Shown one piece after another: positions 27,539-39,566 of a DNA stretch of 64,000 nucleotides. Made by a program: the position numbers and the translations under genes. Location: contig OY829537.1 of the NCBI GenBank assembly GCA_963691705.1, positions 61,852,304 to 61,916,303 of the forward strand. The letters run 5' to 3'. The notes under the pieces are model-generated. The model was not told the origin of the DNA, ran no database searches, and saw nothing but the letters and a program-made list of their open reading frames with translations. This DNA comes from Viola odorata. Lineage: Eukaryota; Streptophyta; Magnoliopsida; Malpighiales; Violaceae. Numbering within the stretch: the first letter of the stretch is position 1; each line of letters opens with the position of its first letter.

Positions 27539-29326
27539 ATGGCCTCGGAGTCAGATCCCGTGCTGTCCCAATCCTCCAGCATCCCCTACAACACCCACCG
27601 ATGACTTTTTGCTTTCGCTACCTCTGATATCTCTACCCCAGTGCAAGATGTCACTGTGGGAGAATCAGATCCTCCTCCTGGGCAAAGTACGGAAGAAATT
27701 ACATTCCAGATTTGTTCCCCTTTTTCCCACATAGCGGGAACCAGTCATTCTACCCCCCAAGAAAATAGATCCACGATAGGCGAAGCAAACAACCCTTTCG
27801 CAAGCTCAATAGCAGCTCTCCAAGCTCAATTGGATCAGTTGACAGAGATGGCTGCTGGATTTACTCCTCATGCCTCGAGACCTGGTGTGTCCTCCCAAGT
27901 AATTTTCACTCCGTCCATTGTCAACGAACGACCATTATCGCCCCGACAATTTAGGGGACTCCCATTCTCCTTACTTTTCTCCTCGGCCCCTATAAATGTC
28001 CTACCGCTCACGCGTGGACCTGTTGAACATTCGGGACAATACAGGGGGGAAATCCCTATCCCTGAGGTAGCCCGCCCACATGATGAGCACAGAGAACACT
28101 GGGATGATCGGCGAGGGGAGCTATTCCGAGAGCAATCTCCTAGATACAGTGAGAGATCTAGCAGCAGAGGTCGACGAGCTCGAACTCCAAGAAGCCGTAG
28201 CCAATCTCCCAGGCGGCATCAAGAATATGACCCTCAGAATCCCAGATATGATGTTGAAATTCCACACCCGCATCAGCCTCGTGGGGTCCCTGATATTAAT
28301 GCTGGCCATCCGTTCAGTTACCGTGTCAGGCACCACAGGGTCCATCGGCATGTGAAACTCCCTACAGAATCATATGATGGCACGAAAGATCCCATTTCTC
28401 ACCTCAATAAGGTGAAAGACTTTGTGCAATTCCAAACCCGCAGTGATGCTGCATTATGTCAAATCTTCGTAATGACGCTGTCAGGAGTGGCACGTCTTTG
28501 GTTTGAGGGACTCCCGGCCGGGTCTATTGATAATTTTTCTCAACTGGAAGAAAAATTCAAAAGTCGGTTTAGCACGGCTATTCCTATCAGGAAGTCAGCA
28601 GCTGCACTATTCGATATTCATCGAAAACCGCAGGAATCATTGAACGACTTTTTAGGTCGATTTGATCTTGAAATGTCCCTAACGCTAGGGGTCACTATTG
28701 ATTTTGCGGTTGAGGCCCTGAAACGCAATTGTCGATACGGGAAATTGAGAGACACGTTAACGGTGGACCCGCCGCTAACCCTGGATGCGTTGAGGCTAAA
28801 AGCGCATAATTATGCGAGGATGGAAGAGGAGGAAAATAGGGAATGGATTCGAAACATGCCAACAGACCCATACTTGGCCCCTAACGCCACGCATAGCAGC
28901 GCCCCTGACACGCGACCCACTGAGGATCATGGACAACGAAAAGAGCATACTGCCAAGGCCTCTAACCAGCAGAGAGGCAATTTCTCGAAAGGAAGACCCG
29001 GAGGGTCCCCCACTCGGAAACAAGCAGATCCGCCAAAGGGCCGGATATATGATCCTGACCTTCCATCTCTTATACTCCCAAGGGCTGAAATCCTAGCGAT
29101 AGTCCAACAGCGAAATCTGCCCATTAGATATCCAGCTCCTGTGAAGCCAGGAGTGATCATGGGAGGAAGGGAAAACGCGTATTGCAAGTTCCACAAGGTC
29201 AAGGGACATTCGACAGATGTGTGCAGAGAACTGAAATTGGCCATAGAGCGATTGGTCGAAGAGGGCTACCTTGGAGAATTTGCCACCAAGGCAAGAGAAG
29301 AGGCCAGGAACAACCCAACTGATTAG
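27539..29326 (+). pseudogene. Gag of element C
   Basis: From ATG 27539 (MASESDPV...), broken by TGA at 27602-27604, then open from there to TAG 29326. It includes a coiled-coil-like segment (SSIAALQAQLDQLTEMA), an Arg/Ser-rich region (28140-28230), the capsid-type retrotrans_gag domain (YDGTKDPISHLNKVKDF, LWFEGLPAGSIDNFSQLEE, at about 28370-28800), and a modified zinc finger near 29180-29225 (YCKFHKVKGHSTDVCRELK, C-x2-H-x4-H-x4-C). B runs through the 29324-29326 stop position, so Gag and Pol were one frame and this stop is a mutation. Confidence 0.85.
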
Positions 29327-30048
29327 AGGCAAACACCTTCACACGCCACGGGGGCTAACGCAATTCCCCTTGGACAAAATAGAGAAGCTCTCGTTGTTCA
29401 TAGCGATCAGATGCCTATGATTAATATCATCGCCGGGGGAACACCCTACTTCGAGGAGGCCATACCACAAACGCCCAATCCTGGGGAAAAGCGCAAGGGA
29501 GAGAACGCGTAGGTAAAAATTGAGGCCATCAGTGCCTTAGACAGAATGATATTGTCCTTCTCAGAAGAAGACCAAAAAGGCATTTTTTTCCCGCATAACG
29601 ACGCGCTGGTAGTAACACCTGTCATTGAAAGTCACGGGATGAGAATAACCCTTGTTGACAACGGAAGCGCAGTAAATCTATTTTCGTTGGAAGCATACAA
29701 TTTGATGAAACGCCCTGACGGCGAGCTAGCGCCATGCATGAGGCCAATTGTTGGGATTGATGGGGTACCGATTCCGGTAGCCGGAATAACATCCTTGCCA
29801 GTGTACTTTTGAGAAGAAACCTCAAAGCGATCTGAAGAGCTATTATTCCTGGTCGTGGACCTAATGTTACCATATAACGCCATACTGGGGCGACCGTTCC
29901 TCAATCGTTTTGGGGCAGCGATATCCCAAAAACACCTGCGGATGAAATACCCCTCGTGGGACGGCGTGGTCTCAATCAAAGGAGACCAGAAACTGGCAGC
30001 TGAGTGTTATTCACTTATGACTCAAAGGAGTTGTGACCCTACGTTTGC
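29327..30048 (+). pseudogene. Aspartic protease of element C
   Basis: Same frame as gag. The active-site region is TLVDNGSAVNLFSLEAYNL (Asp-Asn-Gly in place of the usual Asp-Ser/Thr-Gly, also seen in B), with the flap region GIDGVPIPVAGITSLPVYF and the C-terminal YNAILGRPFLNRFGAAIS. Stops at 29510-29512 and 29810-29812, and a frameshift near 30040 before the RT frame. It would cleave the Gag-Pol precursor. Confidence 0.8.
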
Positions 30049-32697
30049 GTGGCGGACGATCCTTTCGACGATAAAGAAGAAAAATGCACTCAGCCGCTAG
30101 ATCAGATGATGTCAGTACCTATCGGTGGGGACAGTGAAGCGAATCTCTTGGTCAGTGAGAAACTGAGCCCTGAAGAGAACGTGCAGCTAATCCGACTGTT
30201 AAGAAAATGCAAGGGAGAATTCGCATGGAAACCAGCGGACATGCCAGGAATCTCGCGAGAAATTGCGGAACATCGACTAAACGTTAGCCCTGATGCCAAG
30301 CCTATTCAGCAGAAACGACGTGCTTTTTCATCAGGGAAAGTAGCAGCTATCGAGAAAGAGTTACTGAAACTCATGGACGCGAGGTTCATTCGAGAAGTCC
30401 AATACCCAACCTGGCTAGCTAACCCAGTGTTAGTTCCAAAGCCTAACGGAGATTGGCGCATATGCATCGATTTCACCGATCTAAACAATGCTTGTCCCAA
30501 AGATTGCTATCCCCTTCCTCGAATTGATCAGCTGGTCGACCAAACTGCTGGATACGCTTATTTAAGCTCCCTAGATGCCAACTCCGGGTATCACCAAATC
30601 CATATGGCCATAGAAGACGAAGAAAAAACTGCCTTCATCACCCCTAGGGCTACATATTGCTACACCGCAATGCCGTTTGGGCTGAAGAACGTCGGGGCAA
30701 CATTCCAGCGCATGGCGAATAAGGTTTTCGAAAAGCAAATCAGGAAAAATGTAGAGGCTTACGTGGACGATATCCTGATTAAAAGTCGAAGCTTCAAAGA
30801 CCACCTTGTTGACTTGGAAGAAGTTTTCAACGTGATGAAAAAGTACAAAATGAAACTGAATCCACGAAAGTGTATGTTCGCATTCCAAACGGGTAAATTC
30901 TTGGGCTACGTGGTCAGCCGGAAGGGTATCCAACCCAACCCTTCAAAGATAAAGGTCATTCAGGACATGATATCCCCTCGGACCGTCAAAGAAATACAGA
31001 AGCTCACCGGCCGCATCATCGCGTTAGGACGGTTCATATCTAAGCAAGGCGAGAGATGCTTGCCTTTTTTCAAGGTCATTCGAAACAAGGCCCCATTCGG
31101 GTGGACAGAGGAATGCGAAAATGTATTTGCGGGGCTGAAAGCTTACTTGTCATCCGATCTAGTGCTAACGAGGCCTGAGTCCGGCGATGAGTTATATCTA
31201 TACTTGGGAATAGTCGACGAGGTAGTCAGCGCCGTCCTTGTGCGAAGCGAAGGGCATGTACACCGCCCTGTATTTTTTGTGAGTCACATATTGAAAGATG
31301 CTGAGCTGCGATACGCTCGCATCGAGAAGATAGCGCTTGCCCTAGTACAGGCAACGCGAAAGATGGACCGATACTTCGAAGCCCACCCTGTCACTGTGCT
31401 CACTGATCAGCCGTTGAGAAAATTCTTTAGAAAGCCTGAGTCTTCAGGGAGGATGTTGATTTGGGCAATCGAGCTCGAACAATACGGGCTGCAGTACAAA
31501 GCTAGACCGGCGATTAAAGCCCAAGCGTTAGCAGACTTCATAGCGGAATGCACATTCACCAAAGATGCATCGGCAGACCTGTCAGAGGAAGAACCAGAAA
31601 ATTCATGCCTACCGTACCCGGAAACGTTAGTGGACTCATGGGTTATTCATGTGGGCGGGGCAAAAAATCAAGAGCTAGCAGGTGCAGGTATTTTCCTGGT
31701 GGGACCAGACGGCATGGAATTGCGATACGCCATCAGAATCCAGCAGCCGTTATCCAACAATGCCGCTGAATACGAAGCGCTGCTGGCAGGGCTCAAAATT
31801 GGAAACAACTTCTCCGTCGAAGCCTCTACCGTTGCGGAGGAGGAATGCGGCTTGCGCCTAAATATACGAGGAGACTCTAAATTGATAATGGATCAAGTCC
31901 TAGGAAACTCCCAAGCCCGAGAACCCATCATGATTCAATACTTGGCCAAAGTAAAGCGTGAGCTGTCGGAGATGCAGAAAAAAGGCACTCGGGTCACCTT
32001 TGAACATATCCCCAGAGAAACTAATGAAGAGGCTGATAGCCTCGCCAAGATGGCAGCCAACGTGGAAGCCTTAATACCCAACGAAGTGCACTACGGGGAG
32101 TTATCCACACCCTCTTTCATGGAAGAGCAAGCATCGTTTTGTGTGGAGGAAATAGAAAGTGACTGGAGAATCCCAGTGGTAGAGTATCTGAAATATGATA
32201 AGCTACCGGAAGAAATCACGGAAAGAAGGAAAGTACTGAAACGGGCGTCGCGATGTACATATTACAATGGAGAGTTAATACGGAGGTGCTTCTCCCACCC
32301 AGCCGCTAAATGCATAACGGAACAAGAAGGTTTGCATGTGTTGCGAGAAATTCACGAAGGGATATGCGGCATGCACATCGCCAGCGATACACTGGCAGCC
32401 CAAGTCTTTCGGTCGGGATTATACTGGCCCACCATACGAGGAGATTGCCATAACTTCGTGAAAACCTGTCAGAAATGTCAGGAATATGCTAGGATTCCTC
32501 GAAAACCGGCCGCGCAAATTTCAGAAATAATCGCTCCATGCCCGTTTGCCAAATGGGGCATTGACATTTTAGGCCCGTTTCCAAAGGCTAGATCTCAGTT
32601 GAAATTCGTGATCGTGGCGGTAGACTACTTCACAAAATGGGCCGAAGCCGAAGCGTTTCCAAAGTCATTATGCGATTCGGGGTGCCGCGCATACTGA
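30049..32697 (+). pseudogene. RT, RNase H, aRNH and integrase N-terminal half of element C
   Basis: A long open frame of 882 codons. RT spans roughly residues 90-330 with YVDD at 30760-30771. The first RNase H covers about 350-490 (LYLYLGIVDEVVSAVL, VLTDQPLRKFFRKPE). The aRNH is at about 525-670 (WVIHVGGAKNQELAGAG, SNNAAEYEALLAGLK, RGDSKLIMDQ, EADSLAKMA); its first Asp appears as Gly (HVGG; B has HVDG). The integrase HHCC zinc domain is at about 760-805 and the first catalytic Asp in WGIDILGPF. The frame ends early because a small deletion near 32658 shifts it. Confidence 0.9.
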
Positions 32698-33029
32698 TTA
32701 GCGACAATGGAACGCAGTTCACAAGCCAATTCTTCAGGGATCAGTGTGCGGAATTTCAGATCGAACAAAGGTTCTCTTCCGTGGCGCACCCTCAAACCAA
32801 TGGTCAGGCAGAAGTAACCAACCGCAGCATCCTTAGTGGCATCAAAAGAAACCTGGAAGGATCCAAAAAGAAATGGCCAGACGAACTGGGATGGACCGCA
32901 TCGCGTCACCCGTGTTGTGGGAAAAGGAGCTTACCACTTGGAAACGCTCGAGGGAAGGCCCCTGCAGAACTCTTGGAATATAGCTCGGCTGAAGCTATAC
33001 CACGCCAGGAACTAGCCCATCCTATCTAG
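32658..33029 (+). pseudogene. Integrase remainder of element C, with internal deletion
   Basis: After a deletion of a few tens of bases at about 32658 the integrase core resumes (RFGVPRILISDNGTQF with the second catalytic Asp, PQTNGQAEVTNRS with the Glu). At about 32890, directly after KKWPDEL, the sequence jumps to the far C-terminus (GWTASRHP... equals B's WDGP region in another frame). About 345 bp present in B (45940-46287) is missing. C therefore cannot encode its own integrase. Confidence 0.85.
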
Positions 33030-33104
33030 TAATATCAATGCTATTCTAACAAGATATATTTTCCTGTGCGTTTGCTGTTGATAAAATGCAGCTAGTGAAG
33101 AATG
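33030..33104 (+). other. 3' end of pol region in C
   Basis: Short AT-rich stretch after the integrase end; no feature beyond the transition into the tandem array. Confidence 0.4.
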
Positions 33105-33600
33105 CCAGGAGTGAAAATCCTATCCTTGTGATGGCTGGTCCTGATTAGACAGCTCACTAAGACGAGGCACGCCCTGGCATGGCTAAGCGTTGGGAGTGAA
33201 AATCCTATCCTTGTGGCAACCGTGCTCCCACAGACGGCCCATTAAGACGAGGCACGACCCCAAACGCTCCCGGGAGTGAAAATCCTATCCTTGTGGCAAC
33301 CGTGCTCACATAGACGGCCCACTAAGACGAGGCACGCCCCGGTATCCTTGGGAGTGAAAATCATATCCTTGTGGCAACCGTGCTCACATAGACGGCCCAT
33401 TGAGGCGAGGCACGACCCCAAGGAGAGACCAACTCCGTCCTGGAAGTGAAAATCCTATCCTTGTGGTAACCGTGCTCACATAGACGGCCCATTGAGACGA
33501 GGCACGTTCCAGGGACGCGAGGTTTCAACGCTTGGGAGTGAAAATCCTATCCTTGTGATGGCTGGTCCTGATTAGACAGCTCACTAAGACGAGGCACTCC
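33105..33600. repeat. Tandem array of C (six units of ~80 bp)
   Basis: Six units share GTGAAAATCCTATCCTTGTG, then a variable part, then AAGACGAGGCACG. They begin near 33111, 33197, 33274, 33351, 33446 and 33538. Related units occur in B (45250-45700) and A. The array lies exactly where pol (plus) and the cassette (minus) converge. Confidence 0.85.
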
Positions 33601-34032
33601 CCAAGCCAATCTTCGATGAAAGGAAGGAAAGGATACCCCAGCTAGTAACTGAGCGGTCGATACCCGGTGAAGTAAGGCTGGAAAGGCATCCATACTGTAA
33701 CAACACCGTCGCAGCAGGCCTAACGGGGCAATAAAGCTTCCCCTAACAACAGAGAGCGGTATGAACATGAGTAACGCCGATTCATTCTTGGAAATGCTAT
33801 CAGAAGGCAATGATAAGGCCATCAAAAAGGCGGCTGAGAAACCTGTACGAAAAGACATGCGAGAGCAAAATGGGTGAATAATCGCGCAAGCAGTATTATG
33901 AAACAAAGCAGACAAGGAAATTCCGTTCAAAAGGCGTGGCCTAACCAAAGCAGGGAGCGATATTGTCAATATTACAAAACAAGGAAGGGCTCATCAGCCG
34001 CAATAAATCAGAATACATCTAAACTCAAAAGC
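33601..34032 (-). other. 3' flank of cassette gene 2 in C
   Basis: 430 bp with no conserved frame. A 140-codon minus-strand ORF (33547-33969) overlaps the repeats and has no counterpart in A or B, so it is judged a chance ORF. Confidence 0.45.
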
Positions 34033-36299
34033 CTAAGGAGCGGGCGGTGCATTGATTCCTCTTTGCTGTTGTGATTTCCATTGATAGAAGCCGTCATCAG
34101 TAACAGTGGGGATTCTCCTATCAAAATACGCAGAGAGATCATCAGTACGGAGTGTTTCTACCCCATAATGATGCATCAAAGCCTCCGACATGAGCCCTCC
34201 GCCTTCCTTCAAGTACCACTGGTTCTTCTCAGCGTTTAGAGCAAGATCGGCAGTCAACTCGGCATTCCTTTGCCTCTCCTGACGCAACTCATTCTCCTCC
34301 CGAGAAAGGCGTTCGGTCATATTGGCACTCCTCCATTTCTCCTCCTCCAGAGCGAGCTTGACAGCCTCCAACTCTTACTTAACAGTCGTCACCTCCTGCC
34401 GGACAGTCTCTGTTTCTTGGTTGGCAACGTTAAGGGCATCCACAAAACTCTGCCGCTCGTTCAGCAACCTGTTTATCTCTCCCTGACCGTTTGCTATGAC
34501 CCTAGCATTCTCCTCATCCAGGTAATGAAGATGGCAGAATACAGATAATGCTTGGGAGCGAAGAAAGTTTATATGCTCCTGCTCGCTCCTAGACACGAAG
34601 GCATCCCTCTCCCTTGGAAGAGACATAATTTTGGCCGCCAGATAAGAGGTAGACGCGAGGATAGTATCGAGATCAGCCTCGGCAGGAAACTGCAAAATGT
34701 TGTCCCTGAAGGAGTGCAAACTAAGATGATGAGTAGGCATGAGGGGAGGACAATAATGAGAAACACCGGCTATCAAGGCGGGAGCAGGGCCACCTCTCGC
34801 GATAGAGGGAGGAGACATTGGGACAAAGAGCAGAGCGGTAGGAGAAGGAGGTCGACTGCTGGAACCTCCCGCGTGAGGCACAGGGGACCCGTCTCCCCCA
34901 AGTGCTTCAAGATTATGGGCACTCGGGTTATAGCCTGTCGTGGTGGAGAAGAGTGAGGGACCACCACCGAAATCAATACCATGCGATTGGCCAACAGGAA
35001 TACCCTCGCCCTCAGGGATATTCAGAGAAGGATTAGCAGCAGAAGAAGAGGGGCTGTGCTGAAGCTCATAGCGAGCCCTCTTCTGACGCTCTCGAAGGAT
35101 CTCAGCGACAGATATGTCACCTTGAGAGGTTGACTGAGCAGAAACAGTGGCAGCTTCCTAGAAAACGCAGAGTATGATAAGAGAATTATGCGGAATAGAA
35201 GAAAACCATAGAAAGAAATGAATGCATACCTGGGTGACTGAGGAAACTAGAGGTACTCCGATAGGAATGGGATCAGTTGTCGCCTCTGAAGAAACAACAG
35301 TCTGGGAGGAAACGGGTTGCGTGGCATGTGTTTTCTTCGCCCTTTTCTTCCTTGCAACAAGGGTAGTGCCCGTAGCGGTAGCGGTAGCGGTAGCGGTCGC
35401 GGTAGCAGTGTTCTCTCCCGCAGTGGCAGCCCTGGCTTCGGCTGCAGCTTTCTTCCTTTGTTCCTGTTTCCTTTTCCTCCGGAAATACTCAGGCTACCAA
35501 CCAGGCGGAGGCACTGCACAGTTACAGAAACGTTAGCGTTAGTACCTCTTGGCAATGCAAAAGAAAAAGGTCAAACGCTCACCCTTCTTGCACTGTTCCA
35601 TATCCAGACCGTTAGCCACTTTTCGGGCATCAACGCTGAAATCCAATTGAAGTAGCGTCTTCAACCAGCCATCTTCTGGATCAGAAAGGGGTTTCCAATG
35701 GCCCCAAGCTCTATCTTTAATTTTCTCATTAAAGCCGGCCCTCCATAACGGCTCGGGCAAATCAATAATAAAAAATTCTTCTTTCCAATGAGGAACAGAA
35801 GACTCGATGCCCATAAGCTTCCAGGTAAAGGGCTTCAATGAGTCATCTTCATAACGAGGGGATATTGATATCACCCCCTTACGAGAATACAACTGGAAAA
35901 TGTCATGAAGCAAGGCCAAAGTGGGAGACTCGATCCCCTTGAAACGGCACAGTGCGGCAAAGGCACTAACAACGCAAATCGCGTTAGGGCTCAACTGAGC
36001 CGGAGCCAAATCAGAATCAGCCAACATCAACTTGACAAGCGGGTCAAGAGGAAGACAAAACCCATGATCAAACAGCTTAGCATACAATATTCTACTGTTA
36101 CCGGGCAGAACGTTGTTCAGACGAAGTGATTCAGAAGCAGCGCGCACGGGATATTCTTTGGGAAATCGCGCATTTCACTCAGCAAGCTTACGATTAACTA
36201 AGGGCAGAGTATAAAGAGAAGTGGGGGTAATATTAATTTTTTCTTCCCCGGCGGACCCCTGAGGATCCCCTTCCTCGGCAGACTTCTTATTTTAGCCAT
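34033..36299 (-). pseudogene. Cassette gene 2 of C (two introns)
   Basis: Starts at ATG 36299 (MAKIRS, compare MAKTRR in A). Exon 1 runs to 35583 with the Transposase_28-like domain (YAKLFDHGFCLPLDPLVK, SDLAPAQLSPNAICVV, RKGVISISPRYEDDSLKPF). Intron 1 is 35514-35582 (69 bp) and intron 2 is 35158-35229 (72 bp), in the same phases as A. Exon 2 includes an Ala/Thr run encoded by a GTAGCG-type microsatellite (35371-35410). Exon 3 ends in a coiled coil and a short tail (SQQQRGINAPPAP). Lesions: a frameshift and a stop in the first 50 codons, TAG early in exon 2, and TAA at 34375-34377. Confidence 0.7.
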
Positions 36300-36464
36300 G
36301 CCCAATAAAAGAGAAGTGACGAGGAAAGAAAGGGTGTGTACCTTCGCAAAGAGAACACCAGGAGTCTCAGACCAGAAAAAGAGAGCGGCGCGAGCTATTT
36401 GTCGAAAAGGCAGCAGCGTGCGAGAGAGCAGATTAAAAAAGAAAAAGGAGGAGGAGAAAACATC
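36300..36464 (-). other. Leader of cassette gene 2 (C)
   Basis: 175-bp TATA-to-ATG region, pyrimidine-rich on the coding strand like the A and B leaders. Confidence 0.4.
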
Positions 36465-36474
36465 ATATATAACC
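36465..36474 (-). promoter_or_regulatory. TATA box of cassette gene 2 (C)
   Basis: GGTTATATAT on the minus strand, 175 bp before ATG 36299; the G-box CACGTG at 36635-36640 lies about 165 bp further upstream, as in A. Confidence 0.65.
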
Positions 36475-36634
36475 CTGAAAGGGCGTGACCAATCACCAAT
36501 GGACATATGGCAAAGCAGCGCGTCGGGAAATAGGGCACGCGCAAGAAGGTACAAGTTTAAAAGCAATAATGAAACACTTCAATGTTCGCGTCTCCCTAGA
36601 TGACGCTTGCTTCAAACGACTCTTTGAGGAAAGA

Positions 36635-36640
36635 CACGTG
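36635..36640 (-). promoter_or_regulatory. G-box upstream of cassette gene 2 (C)
   Basis: CACGTG within the 10-bp palindrome GACACGTGTC. It is the counterpart of 18313-18318 in A and of CACGTC at 42103-42108 in B. All lie about 165 bp before the TATA box. Confidence 0.65.
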
Positions 36641-36962
36641 TCTTTTTCCATCATTACTTTTCAAAGTGCATTAAATGGAGGGACTGCGGCATTTAATGAC
36701 CTAAAAAGCAGCGCTGGCCTCGCCAAACGGCGCGACGACACATGGAAGATAGGGAAGAAATAACGGTAGCATCACAATGATTCACGCAAGTGCGATAAAG
36801 GCTACGTAGCGTCAGCATTATTACAGAAGGAATAATGTCAAATGGTTTTCAGAAAAAAATAAAAAATAAAAGGAGACAGAGAACAATAAGAATAACAAGG
36901 GAGGGTCCAGAGACCCGTTGTGGCACTTCCCGAAAAGCAAAATGGCGCCCCAATCGTTGACG
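36641..36962. other. Spacer between cassette genes 1 and 2 (C)
   Basis: No ORF supported; AT-rich with a long A-rich stretch around 36850-36880. Confidence 0.45.
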
Positions 36963-39076
36963 TTAGCCATTTTCCCCTTCTGGAGCAGAAGGACCAATCC
37001 CGCCTTTGCTAACCTCATCCATCACGGTAGAAATATAATCAGCAACCTGGGCAGGGTCAGAAGAATTACCCTTGAAACGGGTCGTGAATCCAGAAATGAA
37101 GACTTCCAAGACCCTCTTCTTCCACCATTCCTCCTTTAATGATGCCCTAGCGGACTCCTCGTCTCGAGCAGATATCTCTTCGCGAAGAAGGAGATTTTTC
37201 TTCTTCTCCAGCGCAAACTCTGCCTCCAGAACTTCCATCTTTGCTTTCCTGACAGACCTCTCTCTGTTCAATTCTTTCTGCGACTCGTCGCGGAGACGTG
37301 TTAGAAACCTTGTCTGGTCTACCGCTTTTTCAAGCTGCACTTTCTTAACACAACGCGTTGGAGAAATTGCGTGACTCGCGATCATGAATCTCGAACAGAT
37401 AGTTCAGGTGATGGAAGAAATCCAGAGAATCATTCATCACATGGCAGAGGCGTGCCGTCGGAGGAAGCTGAAGAAATTTCTCCTTCTCCTTCTGGGAGCC
37501 CAGCATCTCCCCTATCAAAGGCGCAGTAAACTTGTCTCTGGAAAAAGGTTGGGAAACCCCGACAGCGCGAAGACCATCAAAGCAGAATCCCTTCAAATTC
37601 ATACGATAGGACGGGGTCTCGTTAGGGCCGCCATAAGAAAGATTGATTGAGGGAGCCGGAGAAGAACTCGGGGAAAAAACATTCGTGATAGGAGAAAAGA
37701 ATAGTTGTGGAAGAGGTTTAGGCGGTAGCCCAGCAGCTGAATCCGCAACAGAAGACGTGGCCACTATGTCAGGAATGCAATGAGAAATCGGAGAATCGGG
37801 AGCGTCAACTGTAGGAAGAGGACATGACGTCGGTGGGACCTCCGCCTCGGTAGAGCAAGTGGCAACCGGCGCCACAGTAGCTTTCACCGATTGGGAGGTA
37901 CTCGTCTCGGGCGAAACGGCAGGGATAGGAGCAGTTGCTGCATCAACAGAAGATATCCCGGTGGCCTGCTCATTCGTAGCCAATCGAGGTTTTTTCCGGC
38001 GCAAGGAAGAAGCGTGGCAAAGGTCCGATTTGACATCCACATCCTCATCGTCACTAGTAATCACCCTCGTTGCGGTCGGGCTGGAGTTCATCTTATTGCG
38101 ACGATCTGGTAGCCAATCTTCCACAAAGCGAGAAGCTCGGGCAGATCTGACGGGCCTCCGCCCTCCCCGAGCAACCGTCTCGACTCTCCTCCTCGGGGGT
38201 TGAACGCTACCGTGATTGGAGCCCTCGGCAGGGGGGAGGCTGGTAAAGTTTGAAGTGGCATTACATTTAAAGGAGCGCCAACGTCACCTGGGAATTAACC
38301 GTTAGCATCTTATAACAAAAGAAACACGCAAAGACAAAAGCAAAGAAAGTGCGAAAAGAGGCAGACTCACCAATAGCACACTCCTCCAGAGGCTTGAACA
38401 AAGCAAAGTCGCGGATGCGGTAGTGAGTATCTTCGTCTAATAGGGCGTTTGCTTGCTCTAACTCAGCCCTGGTCAATATCGAGGGATTCGACCAAATGGG
38501 GCCTATCAGTTCCTGGTTGAAATTAAGACGCCACAAACGGGACGGTAGCTCCAGAACAAAGAAACTGCTTTTCCAATCAGCTACACCCTTCTTAAAGCCG
38601 TGAAAACGCTGCCAGAACGACTGCACGAACGCGTCATCCCATTGAGGAGTAATTTCGATTAAACAATTATGGCAATTCATGCTAAAGAATTTGTGAAATA
38701 AATTGAGAGATGGGGTAGAAATGTTCTTCAACTCGCAAGCGCGAAGAAAAGTATAAACCGCACACCAGGAAGAGGGAGTTATCTGGGCAGGATTAAGGTT
38801 ATATTCCCGCAGCAGCGTTAGTATCGATTCATGAACAGGAAAGCGGAAACCGTAAAGGAACATCTTAAAGTAAAGAAGCCTACTATGACCCCACGCCGGA
38901 TTATGGAGCCGCATATCACTTCCAGGGGCAAAAGGCTCATACCTAGGAGGAAAGGTAATACCATGTTCCTCCAGTTCGGCTTTCAGAACCACATCGCATG
39001 TAAAAATACTAGGTGATTGCGCGACCTCTAGATCCATGGGTTTCTAGATAACCTGGCGAGGTCTATTTCTAGCCAT
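36963..39076 (-). pseudogene. Cassette gene 1 of C (one intron)
   Basis: Start ATG 39076 (MARNRPRQ), stop at 36963-36965. Exon 1 (38371-39076) has YFKMFLYGFRFPVHES, LLREYNLNPAQITPSSWCAV and YTFLRACELKNISTPSL. The intron is 38288-38370 (83 bp, GTGAGT...CCCAG) at the same position and phase as A and B. Exon 2 has Ser/Pro-rich sequence with DAPDSPISHCIPD, the block LRAVGVSQPFSRDK, and a C-terminal coiled coil (EVLEAEFALEKKKNLLLREE). Lesions: a stop at codon 11 of exon 1, and frameshifts near 38230 and 37360. Despite strong divergence from A, the exon structure is identical. Confidence 0.75.
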
Positions 39077-39253
39077 AATAAACCAGCAAAAAGGAAATCT
39101 GAGAAGGATTGAATTGGTACCTTGAAAGGGAAGATTTACAGAGGAATCGGCGGGCGATGACAGGCGGCCGGAAAGATATTCGAGGAACAAGACGAAGGAA
39201 GATAAGAGGAAAAATTTGAAGCAAGGAAAAAATTTGTGAAAAAAGAAAATGGC

Positions 39254-39265
39254 CCTTCTTAAAGG
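39254..39265 (-). promoter_or_regulatory. TATA-like box of cassette gene 1 (C)
   Basis: CCTTTAAGAAGG on the minus strand, about 189 bp before ATG 39076. It is a weak match compared with TTTATAAGG in A and B. An ACGCGT palindrome at 39309-39314 lies about 50 bp upstream. Confidence 0.4.
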
Positions 39266-39314
39266 ATTAAAATGCCACCGCATTAATTGAGCCACCAATC
39301 GCGCGGAGACGCGT

Positions 39315-39566
39315 GTAAAAAGAAGTTGGCCACATGGAAGCGCATTAAAGAAAGTTGAAAAAGAGAAGTTATTCGTCGTGATTCCCCAAAAGGGTGACAG
39401 AGTTGACCCAGTCAAACTAACTACGAAACGATTGCCTCGACAGGGCCCACCACTTGCGTCGGCTGTCAACAAGACCAGCAGGCTAACGGAAAATAACGAC
39501 AAAAGAAAAAGGCAGAAACATCATCTCATTCATAAAATGCCAACATGCATATACAACACAAAGGCG
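39315..39566. other. Spacer between cassette gene 1 and ORF2 (C)
   Basis: No supported ORF; holds the upstream region of gene 1 and the 3' end of ORF2. Confidence 0.4.

Noticed and set aside
28080..28355. 91-codon plus-strand ORF inside C gag
   Set aside because: Alternative frame of the Arg/Ser-rich gag region; not conserved in B.
33105..33600. CRISPR-like regular repeats
   Set aside because: Units of ~80 bp with diverged spacers inside a plant LTR element, no cas genes, and repeats shared with other element copies; a minisatellite explains them.
33547..33969. 140-codon minus-strand ORF next to the C array
   Set aside because: Overlaps the tandem repeats and has no counterpart in A or B; likely chance.
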